Assembly: GCA_945902215.1 (NCBI GenBank)
Contig: CAMDML010000012.1
Span: 1 to 53,607, forward strand
Origin: Klebsiella pneumoniae
GTDB taxonomy: Bacteria; Pseudomonadota; Gammaproteobacteria; Pseudomonadales; Pseudohongiellaceae
Reading direction: 5' to 3'
DNA: 53,607 nt
Below the pieces are notes generated by a model, which was not told the origin of the DNA, searched no databases, and worked only from the letters and a program-made list of their open reading frames with translations. The position numbers and the translations under genes were made by a program. This document shows, piece after piece, positions 26,189 through 38,165 of this stretch; within the stretch, counting starts at the first letter, position 1, and the number at the start of each line of letters is the position of its first letter.

Positions 26189-27043
26189 TCAACTGATACT
26201 GATTTCAGGCTGGCTTTTGACGAGTGCATCCAGTGCCTGTAACTGCGCAAGGAAGGGTTCCAATTTATCCAGTGGTAATGCGCAGGGACCATCACAAAAC
26301 GCTTTATCCGGTTCAGGATGCGCTTCCAGAAACAGGCCCGCCAGTCCCTGCGCTATGCCTGCGCGAGCAAGACTCACGATGTCCTTGCGGCGGCCGGCTG
26401 CACTATCGGCGCGTCCACCCGGCATCTGCAACGCATGTGTCACATCAAACAGAACGGGGTAGCCGAACTGTTTAAGAATCGGAAAACCCAACATGTCCAC
26501 GACAAGGTTGTTGTAACCAAAACTGGAACCACGCTCGCATAACAGCAGATTCCGGTTACCGGCTTCCTCGAACTTACGCAGGATATGGGACATCTCGCGC
26601 GGCGCGAGAAACTGTGCCTTCTTAATGTTGATCAGCGCGCCGGTCTTCGCCAGCGCGACCACCAGATCGGTTTGACGCGACAGAAATGCTGGCAACTGCA
26701 GAATATCCACGACTTCTGCGGCGGGTTGCGCCTGCTCAGGTTCATGGATGTCGGTCAGCACGGGCACACCGTATTCGGCTTTGATGCGCGCGAGAATCTG
26801 CAGCCCCTTGTCGAGACCCGGACCGCGAAAAGAGGTAATTGAGGAGCGGTTGGCCTTGTCGAAAGATGCTTTGAATATGTAGGGAATGCCGAGGGTGCCG
26901 CACACCCGTTTGAATTCTGCGGCCACACGCAGTGCCAGTTCCTCGGATTCGAGCACATTCATGCCGCCCACCACGACCATGGGCTGCGTATTGCCGATCC
27001 GCAGGTTGCCGAGCCGGAGTGTCGTTTGCTGTGCCAAATGCAT
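26189..27043 (-). CDS. kdsA: 3-deoxy-D-manno-octulosonate 8-phosphate synthase
   Basis: Condenses phosphoenolpyruvate with arabinose 5-phosphate to make Kdo-8-phosphate for lipopolysaccharide. The TIM-barrel motifs [26 protein letters not shown] and [17 protein letters not shown] are present. The residue at the metal position is Asn (GGMN), as in E. coli, so the metal-independent class is expected. Length 284 is standard. It sits between pyrG and eno in the conserved pyrG-kdsA-eno order. Confidence 0.96.
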   Translation of the reverse strand: MHLAQQTTLRLGNLRIGNTQPMVVVGGMNVLESEELALRVAAEFKRVCGTLGIPYIFKASFDKANRSSITSFRGPGLDKGLQILARIKAEYGVPVLTDIHEPEQAQPAAEVVDILQLPAFLSRQTDLVVALAKTGALINIKKAQFLAPREMSHILRKFEEAGNRNLLLCERGSSFGYNNLVVDMLGFPILKQFGYPVLFDVTHALQMPGGRADSAAGRRKDIVSLARAGIAQGLAGLFLEAHPEPDKAFCDGPCALPLDKLEPFLAQLQALDALVKSQPEISIS

Positions 27044-27087
27044 GGGTCAGCCCGCCTGTTGAGGCTTTGCTAGTTCTGTTGCAACCG

Positions 27088-28725
<1,638 letters not shown>

Positions 28726-28739
28726 CTACCCAACTGAAG

Positions 28740-28816
28740 CCCATCAGACTTTTAAACGAACTTTTATAGGGCCTTTTAAGCAATCATTTAACGATTCTTA
28801 AAAGGTGCTTGATGGG
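28740..28816. repeat. nested inverted repeats in the tilS-pyrG spacer
   Basis: Outer arms CCCATCA (28740-28746) and TGATGGG (28810-28816) enclose inner arms CCTTTTAAG (28772-28780) and CTTAAAAGG (28797-28805). On the minus strand a TATAAA box (around 28764-28769) with TTAAAT 17 nt upstream lies between them and could drive pyrG. No T-run follows, so a terminator is unlikely; the structure could act in the pyrG leader or as an operator. Confidence 0.5.
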
Positions 28817-28819
28817 AGA

Positions 28820-30232
28820 TCAGGTTAACAGATGAGGTTGGTGTCCACAATCCAAATCTGGGTGCAACCACACGATCTGACAGGTATTTCCCGCTGTCTC
28901 GGAGAGCCATCCTTCGCAAATGAGCAGGTCGGCAACTGCAACCAGTTCGTCCCGCACATACAGCAGCGGAATGCGGTCGCGTAGCCAGGGTGGAATGCCT
29001 GCATCTTGCAGGATTTTTTTCAGTGGCCGGGTCGGCCTTCCCGCAGCTTTGACCTGCTCACCACCGCTGCGGAAGCGCACATGTACCTCCGCCAACCGGT
29101 CGCACGGTAAGCCGGCGCCACTGACCACTTGCAGTGCCAGCGAACCCAGTGGATTCGGCAGGTTCAGCCTGTGGTCTGTCCGCCAGAGCAGCGTTTCAGT
29201 AAGCGCCGGCAAAGGTGCCAACACATGCAACAGGTTACGGTGGCGGCGCAACTCCACGGCGTTGGCACCATTACCCCAGGACAGCAAGGGTTCCGCATCA
29301 GGGACCGCTTGCAGCACGTCGCTGACGATGCGCTGCAGAACCTGATGGGTAGGCGCTGCAAACCCGTGCTCCGTATGCAGACGCGCCAACCAGTAGCGCA
29401 GCAGATTGCGTTGTCGAACTTCATCATGCATCAACAGCGCCTCAATCCGCAGCTGGCCGGATTGCGGGCCGGCTGCAGCCACGAAATCGCTGGCTGCAAG
29501 TATATCCAGCAAGTAGGCAGCTTCACGGCTCAATTGTGCAGATCGCTCCACTGCGCGGGCAAGTCCAGGCCAGCGCTGGAGCAACAAGGGTAATACCGCG
29601 CCCCGTAAAAAGTTGCGGTCGAAGCGTTGATCCTGATTGCTGCTATCTTCGATCCAGACCAAACGCCGGGCCTGCGCATAGGTAAGCAAATCAGCATGAC
29701 TGCAGCCCAGCAGAGGTCTGAACAGGCGTCCATTGCCGCAAGTTCTGCTGCGTGGCATACCCGCCAAACCGGCAACACCGCTGCCCCGTAACAGTCGGAA
29801 CAACACAGTTTCAACCTGATCGTCACGATGGTGCGCCAGGGCCAAAACTTCGCCCGGCTGCAGGGTCGATTCAAAGACTGCATGGCGTGCATTGCGTGCA
29901 CATTCCTCCAGGCTCTCGCCGGGAGCAGGTACAACCTGTACCTGTTTGGTGTGCAAGGGAACCCCGAGACCAGCACATGCTTGCTGGCAGTGCTCCTGCC
30001 AGCGATTGGCATCAGGTTGCAAGGCATGATTGATGTGTATGGCATGGACTGCTGCTGTCAGCGCACCCTGCGCGTGCGCTTCATGAAGCAGATACAGCAA
30101 TACCGTGGAATCCAGACCTCCACTGTAAGCAACGACAACTCGGGAAGCTTCCCGTAATTCAGGACAGGCCTGGATCAGGTCAGGGAAGTCCGCGCCAGAA
30201 GCGCCGGCCTCAGGTGGTGCGGGGTGCGCCAT
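28820..30232 (-). CDS. tilS: tRNA(Ile)-lysidine synthase
   Basis: Modifies C34 of the CAU-anticodon isoleucine tRNA with lysine, switching it from Met to Ile decoding; essential. The PP-loop SGGLDS lies at 37-42. [21 protein letters not shown] and [16 protein letters not shown] are family motifs; a C-terminal substrate-binding domain follows. Length 470 is typical. The start overlaps the accA end by 23 nt, the longest overlap in the window, so the true start might be slightly downstream, although no better ATG precedes the P-loop. Confidence 0.94.
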   Translation of the reverse strand: MAHPAPPEAGASGADFPDLIQACPELREASRVVVAYSGGLDSTVLLYLLHEAHAQGALTAAVHAIHINHALQPDANRWQEHCQQACAGLGVPLHTKQVQVVPAPGESLEECARNARHAVFESTLQPGEVLALAHHRDDQVETVLFRLLRGSGVAGLAGMPRSRTCGNGRLFRPLLGCSHADLLTYAQARRLVWIEDSSNQDQRFDRNFLRGAVLPLLLQRWPGLARAVERSAQLSREAAYLLDILAASDFVAAAGPQSGQLRIEALLMHDEVRQRNLLRYWLARLHTEHGFAAPTHQVLQRIVSDVLQAVPDAEPLLSWGNGANAVELRRHRNLLHVLAPLPALTETLLWRTDHRLNLPNPLGSLALQVVSGAGLPCDRLAEVHVRFRSGGEQVKAAGRPTRPLKKILQDAGIPPWLRDRIPLLYVRDELVAVADLLICEGWLSETAGNTCQIVWLHPDLDCGHQPHLLT

Positions 30233-31169
30233 GACTCATCAGGCGGCGGTAGCGACGTTCAAGCAATTCATCAATATCCATGCCGCCCAGGCGTGCCACC
30301 TGCTCCCTCAGATTGTCCTTCAGGCGGAGCGCCATGGCTTTCATGTCGCGATGTGCGCCACCGAGCGGCTCCGGAATGGTCTGGTCAACGATACCAAGTT
30401 CTTCAAGGCGTGCAGAGGTCACACCCATAGCTTCAGCAGCAGCAGCCTTGTGGTCAGATGATTTCCACAGAATCGTCGCGCAGCCTTCCGGCGAGATCAC
30501 GAAGTAAGTGGAGTACTGCAGCATGTTCAGGTGATCACAGACACCAATTGCAATTGCGCCGCCAGAATTGCCTTCACCGGTGACCGTGGCAATGATCGGC
30601 GTACGCAGGCGCGACATGATGGCCAGATTTTCGGCGATAGCTTCATTGATGCCGCGCGCTTCAGAATCAACGCCCGGATAGGCGCCGGGAGTGTCGATCA
30701 GGGTCAGCACCGGCATCTGGTAACGTTCGGCCAGTAACATCAAGCGGCGCGCCTTGCGATAACCTTCAGGCTTCGGCATACCGAAATTGCGCCGGACCTT
30801 CTCCGAGGTACTGCGGCCTTTCTGGTGACCGATCACCATCACCGGAGTTCCATCCAGATAACCCACACCAGCGATCAACGCAGCGTCATCCGCAAAGAGC
30901 CGGTCGCCGTGCAGTTCATCGAAATCATCAAAGATGTAACGGATGTAATCTTCGGTATAGGGACGGAGCGGATGGCGCGCCATTAGCGAAATCTGCCAGG
31001 GCGTCAGCCCCGAGAAGATTTTCTCGGTCAACTTGACACTTTTGTCACGCAGCTTGGTAATTTCGTCAGTGATATTGAGCTTGTTGTCCGAGCCAACGAG
31101 TCTAAGCTCGTCAATCTTGGCTTCGAGTTCGGCAATCGGCTGTTCGAATTCGAGGTAGTTAGGATTCAT
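30210..31169 (-). CDS. accA: acetyl-CoA carboxylase carboxyltransferase subunit alpha
   Basis: Alpha half of the carboxyltransferase that moves CO2 from biotin to acetyl-CoA, committing carbon to fatty acids. The N-terminal coil ([20 protein letters not shown]), [38 protein letters not shown] (broken here by family variation) and [13 protein letters not shown] with RSGG-like oxyanion region are present. Length 319 equals E. coli. It follows dnaE by 54 nt, the standard dnaE-accA order. Confidence 0.97.
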   Translation of the reverse strand: MNPNYLEFEQPIAELEAKIDELRLVGSDNKLNITDEITKLRDKSVKLTEKIFSGLTPWQISLMARHPLRPYTEDYIRYIFDDFDELHGDRLFADDAALIAGVGYLDGTPVMVIGHQKGRSTSEKVRRNFGMPKPEGYRKARRLMLLAERYQMPVLTLIDTPGAYPGVDSEARGINEAIAENLAIMSRLRTPIIATVTGEGNSGGAIAIGVCDHLNMLQYSTYFVISPEGCATILWKSSDHKAAAAEAMGVTSARLEELGIVDQTIPEPLGGAHRDMKAMALRLKDNLREQVARLGGMDIDELLERRYRRLMSHGAPRTT

Positions 31170-31223
31170 AACAAAAATTCAGGGTTCACAACACAAATGC
31201 TGGGTTCATGGTATCAGTAGTAC

Positions 31224-34200
31224 TCAATAATGCAGCGCGACGCTGGTCTTGCCGTATTTGTCGCGCAGTTTCTGCAGCAGTTCCGCATCCGGTTGCACTC
31301 GCCAGGCGGAACCGAAGACTATGCTGCCTTGCACGCTGGAACGCCGGACATGCAGAACGACTTCACAACCACCGGCGGGCTTGCCTGCTTCGGTGCGTCC
31401 CGGCGCTTCCTGCCCCGGCCGCGAACCGCCCGCACCTATTGCGACTGCAGATTCTAGTTTGTGCGCTGCCAGAATGGCCTCAAGCGCGGGCAGCGATTCT
31501 ACCGCCAAACCCTCCTGTTGCAAGGTCAAACTCAGCCTGCGAGCCAACTGGCAGCGCGCATCCTGCAGCCCCATGAGCCGGCGCACACGGATCTGCAACT
31601 GGCCATTGCCATTGTATTCGTCGATGCTGACCACGCCCTCCACTACAATGACTGAGTCCTTGCGCAACAACTCGCGGCACTGCTGATACACCTCGCCGAA
31701 AAGGCTGGCTTCAATGCGTCCACTGCGATCATCGAGTGTCAACACGGCAATAGTGTCGCCGCGCTTGCTCTTGATGATGCGTATGTCGTGGATAAGGCCA
31801 GCGACAAGTTGCGGAGCTTTTTCTGCTTTAAGATTTGCGATGACGTTACGGGTCAACTGCGCCAGCTCTGGCAGATATTCAGCGATGGGATGTCCCGACA
31901 AGTACAGCCCCAGTGTTTCCTTCTCTTCCTGCAGCCGCCGCTGTTCACTCCAGGAACGGATGTTGCGAAATGCGGCATATACATCTTCATTCTGCGGCGC
32001 TGGCACGATCTCGCCGAACAGGTCATTAACTCCACTCGCTTCCGAGCGGCTATTCTGCTCCGCCGTTCTTACTGCATCACCCAGACTGGCCAGCAGCACG
32101 GCGCGGTCGGCACCGAAGGCATCGCCGGCGCCGGAGCGAATCAAGGCTTCAAGTGCCCGCTTGTTCATCGTGGCATGGTCTGTACGTTTGCAGAAATCAA
32201 ACAGGTGCATAAAAGAGCCGCTCTCTGCGCGCACCCTGACAAGATTATCCACCGGACCCTCACCCAATCCCTTGATCGCGCCCAGGCCATAGATAATCTG
32301 CCCTTTGCTGTTGACAGTGAAAGCATAACGGCCAACATTCACATCGGGAGGAAGCACCTGCAGGCCCATGCGCCGGCATTCCTCTACAAGCACTACGATC
32401 TTGTCGGTGTTCTGCATATCTGCCGACAGCACCGCCGCCATGAAATGCGCCGGGTAGTAGCATTTGAGCCAAGCGGTCTGGTAGGAAACCAGCGCGTATG
32501 CTGCCGAGTGCGACTTGTTAAAACCGTAATCCGCAAACTTTTCCATCAGCGTAAAGATCGATGCAGCAGTATTGGCATCGATGCCGCGCGCTTCCGCGCC
32601 CTTCTGGAAAATTGCACTCTGCTTCTGCATATCCTCCACTTTTTTCTTGCCCATGGCGCGGCGCAGCATGTCGGCGCCACCCAGTGTGTAGTTGGCCAGT
32701 ACCTGCGCAATCTGCATGACCTGTTCCTGATACAGGATCACACCGTAGGTATTCTTCAGCACCCCTTCAAGATCAGCATGCGGGTAACTGACCGACTTGC
32801 GCCCATGCTTGCGGTCGATGAAGTCATCCACCATGCCGGAACCGAGCGGACCCGGCCGGAACAGCGCCACGAGCGCGATGATGTCTTCGAAATTGCTTGG
32901 CTTCAGGCGTTTGATCAGGTCTTTCATGCCGCGCGACTCAAGCTGAAAGATTGCAGTTGTCTCGCCTTTTTCCAGCATGGCATAGACTTTGGCGTCGTCG
33001 AGCGGAATACGGGTGATGTCGATCGGCGTCGCGTTATCAATCGCGGCGATCATCTTGATGCTCCAGTCGATAATTGTCAGTGTGCGCAAACCGAGGAAAT
33101 CGAACTTGACGAGGCCAGCTTTCTCGACGTCATCCTTGTCGAACTGGGTGACAAGGTTGGCGCCGCTTTCGTCGCAGTACAACGCGGTGAAGTTGGTTAG
33201 CTTGCCAGGTGCAATGACAACACCACCGGCATGCTTGCCTACGTTGCGGATCAAGCCTTCGAGTAACTCGGCCATCTCCATGATTTCCTGGGCTTCCTCA
33301 TCGACAGCAAGGAATTCGGTGAGCTGCGGCTCCACTTCCTTGGCCTTCGCCAATGTCATGCCCACTTCGAAGGGTATAAGCTTCGATAATTTGTCAGCAA
33401 GGGCATAAGACTTGCCTTGAACACGGCCGACGTCGCGGATCACAGCTTTCGCCGCCATCGTGCCGAAAGTGATGATCTGGGATACTGCATCATGGCCGTA
33501 AAGGTCGGCGACATGTCCGATCACGCGGTCACGGCCGTCCATGCAGAAGTCGATATCAAAATCCGGCATCGACACGCGCTCAGGATTCAGGAAGCGTTCG
33601 AACAGCAAGTCGTACTGCAGAGGATCCAGATCAGTGATCTTCAGCGCGTAGGCCACCAACGAGCCAGCGCCAGAACCGCGCCCCGGCCCCACCGGGATGG
33701 CGTTGTCCTTCGCCCACTGGATAAACTCCATCACGATCAGGAAATACCCGGCGAAACCCATCTGGTCTATGATGCCAAGCTCAAAGTTGAGTCGTTCTTG
33801 ATAGCGCTGGCGCGTCACGACGAAATCTGGTGCTGCCGTATCGTACAGTTTGGCGAGGCGCATCTTGAGTCCTTCCTCGCTTTGCGCGCGGAAAAACGTT
33901 TCGATGGTCATCGCGTCTGGCAACGGATAGTCAGGCAGGTGCGTTTTGCCCAGCACCAGTTCCAGATTGCAGCGCAGGGCAATCTGCACTGAATTCTCCA
34001 GCGCTTCAGGCAAGTCGCTGAACAGCTCCTGCATATCTGCCGCGCTGCGCAGATACTGTTGATCGGAATAGTTGCGCGGACGCCGCGGATCGTCGAGTGT
34101 GCGGCGTTCGTTGATGCACACTCGTGCTTCATGCGCCTCGAACTCTTCCGGTTTCAGAAAGCGTACATCGTTGGTAGCGACGACCGGGCAGCCGGTATCG

Positions 34201-34772
34201 AGCGCCAGTTGCACTGCGCGCTGCACGTGCTCGGCATCACCAGGCCGGCCGGTACGCTGCAGTTCCAAATAGAAACTGTCAGGAAACTGTTGCAACCAGA
34301 AATCTATTGCTGTGCGTGCCAACGCGAGATCATTATTCAAAAGCGCCAGCCCGACATCACCGCGTGCAGCGCCTGACAGTGCAATCAACCCAGCCGTTTT
34401 ACCCTCGAGCCAACTGCGTCGGATCGTGACGTTGCCCCGGTACTGTCCTTCCCGGTACGCTCGCGAGACCAGTTCGATGAGGTTGTGATAGCCGGTCTGA
34501 TCCTTGATGAGCAGAACCAGCAGGGAAAGTTGTTCCGGATTGTCATCTTCGGCAATAACAACATCGCAACCGCACAGGGGCTTGAGGCCAGCCTCGGTGG
34601 CAGCGGAATAGAATTTGATGAGTGCGTAGAAGTTGACGTGATCGGTAAGAGCAACTGCAGGCATCCCGAGCTCGACGACTCTGGCAGTGAGATCCTCGAT
34701 ACGGATCAGGCTGTCAATCACCGAATATTCGGAATGAAGGCGCAGATGCACGAAGCCGGGTGTTGTTGCCAT
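31224..34772 (-). CDS. dnaE: DNA polymerase III subunit alpha
   Basis: Replicative polymerase catalytic subunit. It has an N-terminal PHP domain (HLRLHSEYSVIDSL), palm with the catalytic aspartates in PDFDIDFCMDGRDRVI, KFDFLGLRTL, the finger region, a helix-hairpin-helix around ALEALIRSGAGDAFG, and a C-terminal OB fold (AGLIHDIRIIKSKRGDTIAVLTLDDRSG). Length 1182 matches the DnaE1 class. The upstream 280-bp spacer (34773-35052) holds no gene but contains a G8/C9 inverted homopolymer pair and a second hairpin, so expression may be controlled apart from rnhB. Confidence 0.98.
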   Translation of the reverse strand: MATTPGFVHLRLHSEYSVIDSLIRIEDLTARVVELGMPAVALTDHVNFYALIKFYSAATEAGLKPLCGCDVVIAEDDNPEQLSLLVLLIKDQTGYHNLIELVSRAYREGQYRGNVTIRRSWLEGKTAGLIALSGAARGDVGLALLNNDLALARTAIDFWLQQFPDSFYLELQRTGRPGDAEHVQRAVQLALDTGCPVVATNDVRFLKPEEFEAHEARVCINERRTLDDPRRPRNYSDQQYLRSAADMQELFSDLPEALENSVQIALRCNLELVLGKTHLPDYPLPDAMTIETFFRAQSEEGLKMRLAKLYDTAAPDFVVTRQRYQERLNFELGIIDQMGFAGYFLIVMEFIQWAKDNAIPVGPGRGSGAGSLVAYALKITDLDPLQYDLLFERFLNPERVSMPDFDIDFCMDGRDRVIGHVADLYGHDAVSQIITFGTMAAKAVIRDVGRVQGKSYALADKLSKLIPFEVGMTLAKAKEVEPQLTEFLAVDEEAQEIMEMAELLEGLIRNVGKHAGGVVIAPGKLTNFTALYCDESGANLVTQFDKDDVEKAGLVKFDFLGLRTLTIIDWSIKMIAAIDNATPIDITRIPLDDAKVYAMLEKGETTAIFQLESRGMKDLIKRLKPSNFEDIIALVALFRPGPLGSGMVDDFIDRKHGRKSVSYPHADLEGVLKNTYGVILYQEQVMQIAQVLANYTLGGADMLRRAMGKKKVEDMQKQSAIFQKGAEARGIDANTAASIFTLMEKFADYGFNKSHSAAYALVSYQTAWLKCYYPAHFMAAVLSADMQNTDKIVVLVEECRRMGLQVLPPDVNVGRYAFTVNSKGQIIYGLGAIKGLGEGPVDNLVRVRAESGSFMHLFDFCKRTDHATMNKRALEALIRSGAGDAFGADRAVLLASLGDAVRTAEQNSRSEASGVNDLFGEIVPAPQNEDVYAAFRNIRSWSEQRRLQEEKETLGLYLSGHPIAEYLPELAQLTRNVIANLKAEKAPQLVAGLIHDIRIIKSKRGDTIAVLTLDDRSGRIEASLFGEVYQQCRELLRKDSVIVVEGVVSIDEYNGNGQLQIRVRRLMGLQDARCQLARRLSLTLQQEGLAVESLPALEAILAAHKLESAVAIGAGGSRPGQEAPGRTEAGKPAGGCEVVLHVRRSSVQGSIVFGSAWRVQPDAELLQKLRDKYGKTSVALHY

Positions 34773-34848
34773 GATTCTGCTTTTGAATTGAGTCGAAACG
34801 GACTGCGGCAGTGTAGCGGCTGCGTTAGTGTTTGGACAGTCGTTGCGA

Positions 34849-34897
34849 CTTGGGGGGGGCTATTTCTGGGCTCATTACTTCTGCGCCCCCCCCCAAG
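34849..34897. repeat. facing G8 and C9 homopolymer tracts upstream of dnaE
   Basis: CTT followed by eight G (34849-34859) faces nine C followed by AAG (34886-34897), giving an 11-bp stem around a 27-nt loop. It lies 77 nt upstream of the dnaE start. Such long homopolymers are otherwise absent from the window and are prone to slippage, so their length may vary between cells. No T-run follows on either strand. Confidence 0.7.
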
Positions 34898-35007
34898 GCA
34901 TTGGCTCAGCTGAGTGTAAGTGCGCCTCTCCCTGAGCACTGAAGTAAGAAGGCACAAATCACTCATTGGGTATCTTGGACTTCCATGCGCTGAAGTTACG
35001 GGTGGTC

Positions 35008-35046
35008 TTCGTGAACTTTATTTAGAATTTAAAAGGTCTTCACGAA
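35008..35046 (-). terminator. hairpin just after rnhB, possible terminator
   Basis: Arms TTCGTGAA (35008-35015) and TTCACGAA (35039-35046), with some inner pairing of CTTTA against TAAAAG, begin 7 nt after the rnhB stop. The loop is AT-rich, but no clear T-run follows on the minus strand, so termination is only a possibility. Confidence 0.4.
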
Positions 35047-35052
35047 ATACTG

Positions 35053-35664
35053 TTATTCCAAAGACGCCAACCAATCACGCACCGGCGCAAAACTGCGCCG
35101 ATGGATCGAGCAAGGACCCAATTCGCGCAGCGCTTGCAAGTGGGCTGGGGTCGGATACCCCTTGTGTTGTGCGAAGCCGTAGCCGGGATACAACGCATCC
35201 AGGGCCACCAACTCGCGGTCACGGGTGACCTTGGCGAGAATCGACGCAGCAGCAATCGCAGCGATACGGCTGTCGCCTTTGACGACCGCCTCGGCACTAT
35301 AACTCCAACGCGGCAGCCGGTTGCCGTCTACATAAATAAAATCCGGTTGAATATGCAGGGCTGTCACGGCTCTGTGCATGGCCAGCAGACTGGCCTGCAG
35401 AATATTCAGGTTGTCGATTTCCTCCACCGTGGCGCGCGCAACTGCGAATGTCAGGGCTTGGGCAAGAATGATTTCGCAGAGCGCTTCACGGCGTGCTTCC
35501 GTCAGTTGTTTGGAATCAGCCAGTCCAGGGATAGGGCGAGTCGGATCAAGGATGACGGCCGCAGCCACCACATCACCTGCCAACGGCCCACGGCCAACCT
35601 CATCTATCCCCGCGATCAGGCCGAGAGCAGCGGTTGTCAGGGCAAAGACCAGTGGCTGTTTCAT
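35053..35664 (-). CDS. rnhB: ribonuclease HII
   Basis: Removes RNA from RNA-DNA hybrids, including single ribonucleotides. The acidic active site begins with Asp21 and Glu22 ([13 protein letters not shown]), with a further aspartate in YVDGNRLP and [17 protein letters not shown]. Length 203 is normal. Its start overlaps the lpxB stop by 4 nt (ATGA), the usual lpxB-rnhB pairing. The hydrophobic N-terminal ~15 residues ([11 protein letters not shown]) are longer than in many homologs, but no better start is visible. Confidence 0.95.
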   Translation of the reverse strand: MKQPLVFALTTAALGLIAGIDEVGRGPLAGDVVAAAVILDPTRPIPGLADSKQLTEARREALCEIILAQALTFAVARATVEEIDNLNILQASLLAMHRAVTALHIQPDFIYVDGNRLPRWSYSAEAVVKGDSRIAAIAAASILAKVTRDRELVALDALYPGYGFAQHKGYPTPAHLQALRELGPCSIHRRSFAPVRDWLASLE

Positions 35665-36800
35665 GGCCGCTGCAATAGCTCAATGACTGCCTGTGCAGCT
35701 TTGTTGCTGGCACCGCCGAGCAGGGTCAGGTGGATCTCCCGATAACGCTCGCTCAGACGCAACTGGCGCGCATCGGCTTGCAACAGCTTCTGCACTTTTC
35801 CAGCAAGATTCTCCGGATTGACTTCATCTTGTACCAATTCATCCACAAGCAACTCGCCCGCCAACAGGTTCGGTAAGGAGAAATACGGCACCTTGAGCAT
35901 GCGCGAGATGAGTGCATGTGACAACGGCGCCATCTTGTAGCAAACCAGCATTGGTTTTTTCAGCAACATTGCTTCCAGTGCAGCCGTACCAGAGGCCAGC
36001 AACACAGCATCTGCGGCAGCCATTGCTACGCGCGACTGGCCATCAAGCAACCGCACTGAGTCCAATCCGCCGGGCATAAGTTCCTGTAATTGCTGTCTAC
36101 GTTCCGCATTGGCGCAGGGCAGCAAAAAGCGTATGCCGGCATGCTGCTGCGCAAGCAACGTCGCTGTTTCCAGGAACACCGGTCCCATGCGTGCCACTTC
36201 GCCCTGGCGACTGCCCGGCAGAAGGGCCAGCACTGTATCGGTATCGTTGAGCCCCAATGTAGCGCGCGCTTGTTGCCGGCTCGGGTCCAGCGGAATGTCG
36301 TCGGCTAGCGGATGTCCGACAAAACATACCGGAACCTTGTGCTGCCGGTAGAAATCCGCTTCGAAAGGGAACAGGGTCAGCACTAGATCGGCAGCTGCTG
36401 CAATTTTGCTGATCCGGCGCTGGCGCCAAGCCCACACCGAGGGGCTAACATAATGCACGGTGTGGATCCCCTGCTCGTGCAGGCGGCGTTCCACCCCAAG
36501 ATTGAAATCAGGGGAGTCGATACCAATGAACACGTCGGGTTTGTCGGTGCTGAAATGGCGGATGATGTCGCGGCGGATCCGTAACAGTTCCGGCAGGCGC
36601 TTAAGCGGTTCGATTAGCCCCATCACAGACAGCCGTTCCATCGGCACGCGCGACACAAGGCCTTGAGCCTGCATCAACGGACCACCGATACCGGTAAAAC
36701 GCAAGTGGGGATGCTGTTGCAGAAGGGCTTGCATGAGTCCGGCACCCAGAAGGTCTCCGGAACTTTCCCCGGCCACGATGCCGACATGCAGCGGACTCAT
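35661..36800 (-). CDS. lpxB: lipid-A-disaccharide synthase
   Basis: GT19 glycosyltransferase joining UDP-diacylglucosamine and lipid X at the inner membrane. GEESSG-type start ([15 protein letters not shown]), the [10 protein letters not shown] motif, [20 protein letters not shown] and [13 protein letters not shown] are diagnostic. Length 379 is typical. It begins 1 nt after the lpxA stop and overlaps rnhB by 4 nt, so it belongs to the lpxD-fabZ-lpxA-lpxB-rnhB run. Confidence 0.96.
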   Translation of the reverse strand: MSPLHVGIVAGESSGDLLGAGLMQALLQQHPHLRFTGIGGPLMQAQGLVSRVPMERLSVMGLIEPLKRLPELLRIRRDIIRHFSTDKPDVFIGIDSPDFNLGVERRLHEQGIHTVHYVSPSVWAWRQRRISKIAAAADLVLTLFPFEADFYRQHKVPVCFVGHPLADDIPLDPSRQQARATLGLNDTDTVLALLPGSRQGEVARMGPVFLETATLLAQQHAGIRFLLPCANAERRQQLQELMPGGLDSVRLLDGQSRVAMAAADAVLLASGTAALEAMLLKKPMLVCYKMAPLSHALISRMLKVPYFSLPNLLAGELLVDELVQDEVNPENLAGKVQKLLQADARQLRLSERYREIHLTLLGGASNKAAQAVIELLQRP

Positions 36801-36801
36801 G

Positions 36802-37590
36802 TTAACGGAGAATGCCCTTGTTGGAGGCTCTGACCGATGCGATCAGCGTAGCCACTTCGGACGTATTGTCTGCGAGCTCCTGCATTTCGGCCAGTGCCTC
36901 TTCGAGGGTATTGCCATCGCGGTAAAGGATTTTGTAGGCCTTGCGCAGCATGCGGATGGCGTCATTGCTGAAGCCGCGCCGTTCGAGACCAGTGATGTTG
37001 ATGCCCTTGGCGACGGGCGGACTGCCGTTGACCATGATGAATGCTGGCACATCCATGTTCACATGGGTCTGGGCGCCGATGAAACTGTGGGCGCCGATGC
37101 GCAGGAACTGATAAACACCGGCGAAGCCGCCAAGAATGGCCCAGTCCTCAACAATGACGTGACCGCTGACAGCAGCATTGTTGGAAAAAATGGTGTCATT
37201 GCCAATGATGCAGTCGTGCGCGATATGAGCATATGGCATGAACAAATTGCGTGACCCAATCCGGGTGGCGCCCCCGCCCACTTCTGTTCCGCGGTGAATG
37301 GTCACCCCTTCCCGAATAATGTTGTCGTCACCCATCTCCAGTGAAGTCGTTTCGCCGTGGAATTTCTTGTCAGAAGGATCTTCACCGACTGAAGCAAACT
37401 GGAAGATACGGTTGCCCTTGCCGATACGTGTTGGTCCTTTCACGATTACATGCGAGAAAATTTCACAGTTGTCGCCGATTTCAACCCCGGGGCCGATGAG
37501 CGTCCAGGGGCCTATCGTCACGTTGGCGCCGATCTTCGCATCGGCAGCAATGCGGGCGGATGAATCAATGAGGGAACCATTACTGCTCAC
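36802..37590 (-). CDS. lpxA: UDP-N-acetylglucosamine acyltransferase
   Basis: First enzyme of lipid A synthesis; transfers 3-hydroxyacyl from ACP to UDP-GlcNAc. A left-handed beta helix of hexapeptide repeats (IGANVTIGPWTLIGPGVEIGDN and later) is followed by YAHIAHDCIIGND with the catalytic His and a C-terminal helical domain. Length 262 is normal. The start is GTG at 37590, supported by AGGAG 8 nt upstream. The 102-bp spacer to fabZ carries direct and inverted repeats, unusual in this operon. Confidence 0.96.
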   Translation of the reverse strand: MSSNGSLIDSSARIAADAKIGANVTIGPWTLIGPGVEIGDNCEIFSHVIVKGPTRIGKGNRIFQFASVGEDPSDKKFHGETTSLEMGDDNIIREGVTIHRGTEVGGGATRIGSRNLFMPYAHIAHDCIIGNDTIFSNNAAVSGHVIVEDWAILGGFAGVYQFLRIGAHSFIGAQTHVNMDVPAFIMVNGSPPVAKGINITGLERRGFSNDAIRMLRKAYKILYRDGNTLEEALAEMQELADNTSEVATLIASVRASNKGILR

Positions 37591-37605
37591 GGCAGGTCTC
37601 CTGAT

Positions 37606-37685
37606 GTTGAGCCTTCAGACCCTGAGTGCTTGGCATTAAGGGCTGGGTTGAGCATTCAGACCTGAGTGCCTGCACTCGGTCTGAA
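37606..37685. repeat. direct repeat pair and long hairpin in the lpxA-fabZ spacer
   Basis: Two ~25-bp copies of GTTGAGC.TTCAGACC(C)TGAGTGC lie at 37606-37632 and 37648-37672, 42 bp apart, with few differences. The second copy also pairs with the next bases: TTCAGACC (37655-37662) and GAGTGC (37664-37669) against GCACTC (37672-37677) and GGTCTGAA (37678-37685), a 14-bp stem with one bulge and a 2-nt loop, starting 7 nt after the fabZ stop. Confidence 0.75.
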
Positions 37686-37692
37686 CAGTGTC

Positions 37693-38130
37693 CTATTCCT
37701 TGCGCTCGGCGCACAGGATGGTGGCTTCGCAAGCCAGCTCACCGCCGACAGTGGCTTTGCATTGGAATTTGTAGATACCACGACGCACCGTCACGATTTC
37801 GGCTTCGAGCATCAACTGGTCGCCCGGCACAACCGGACGCTTGAGGCGCACGTCATCGGCCCCAACGAAGTAATAGATATAACCGTCACGTGGCAGCTTT
37901 TCCTGACTCTTGAAACCCAGCACGCCTGCGGCCTGTGCCAAAGCTTCAATGATCATCACTCCCGGCATGATTGGCTTGTTGGGAAAATGACCAATGAAGA
38001 ATTCTTCATTGGTGGTGACATTCTTGTAAGCCTTGATGCGCTTGCCAATTTCGAGCTCGATGACTCGATCAACCATCAGAAAAGGATAACGCTGGGGCAG
38101 ATACGCCTTGATATCGTCGATGTACATCAT
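37693..38130 (-). CDS. fabZ: 3-hydroxyacyl-[acyl-carrier-protein] dehydratase FabZ
   Basis: Hot-dog fold enzyme dehydrating 3-hydroxyacyl-ACP; competes with LpxA/LpxD for the same substrate, so its place here balances phospholipid against lipid A. Catalytic His48 ([12 protein letters not shown]) and Glu62 (IEALAQAAG). I use the first of two adjacent ATGs (38130), 145 residues; the frame stays open 23 codons earlier but that overlaps lpxD without homology. An AGGCG site lies ~6 nt upstream. Confidence 0.95.
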   Translation of the reverse strand: MMYIDDIKAYLPQRYPFLMVDRVIELEIGKRIKAYKNVTTNEEFFIGHFPNKPIMPGVMIIEALAQAAGVLGFKSQEKLPRDGYIYYFVGADDVRLKRPVVPGDQLMLEAEIVTVRRGIYKFQCKATVGGELACEATILCAERKE

Positions 38131-38165
38131 AAATTCGCCTGTGGGCCTGCTTACCGGGTCGTCAC

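Noticed and set aside
31788-33200. Long plus-strand open frame opposite dnaE (470 codons)
   Set aside because: The composition (His/Arg/Gln-rich, no domain pattern) is typical of the antisense of a GC-rich gene; dnaE is certain on the minus strand.
34849-34897. G-quadruplex reading of the G8 tract
   Set aside because: Only one long G-run lies on each strand nearby, plus a short GGG; four suitable runs are not present, so a hairpin is the simpler structure.
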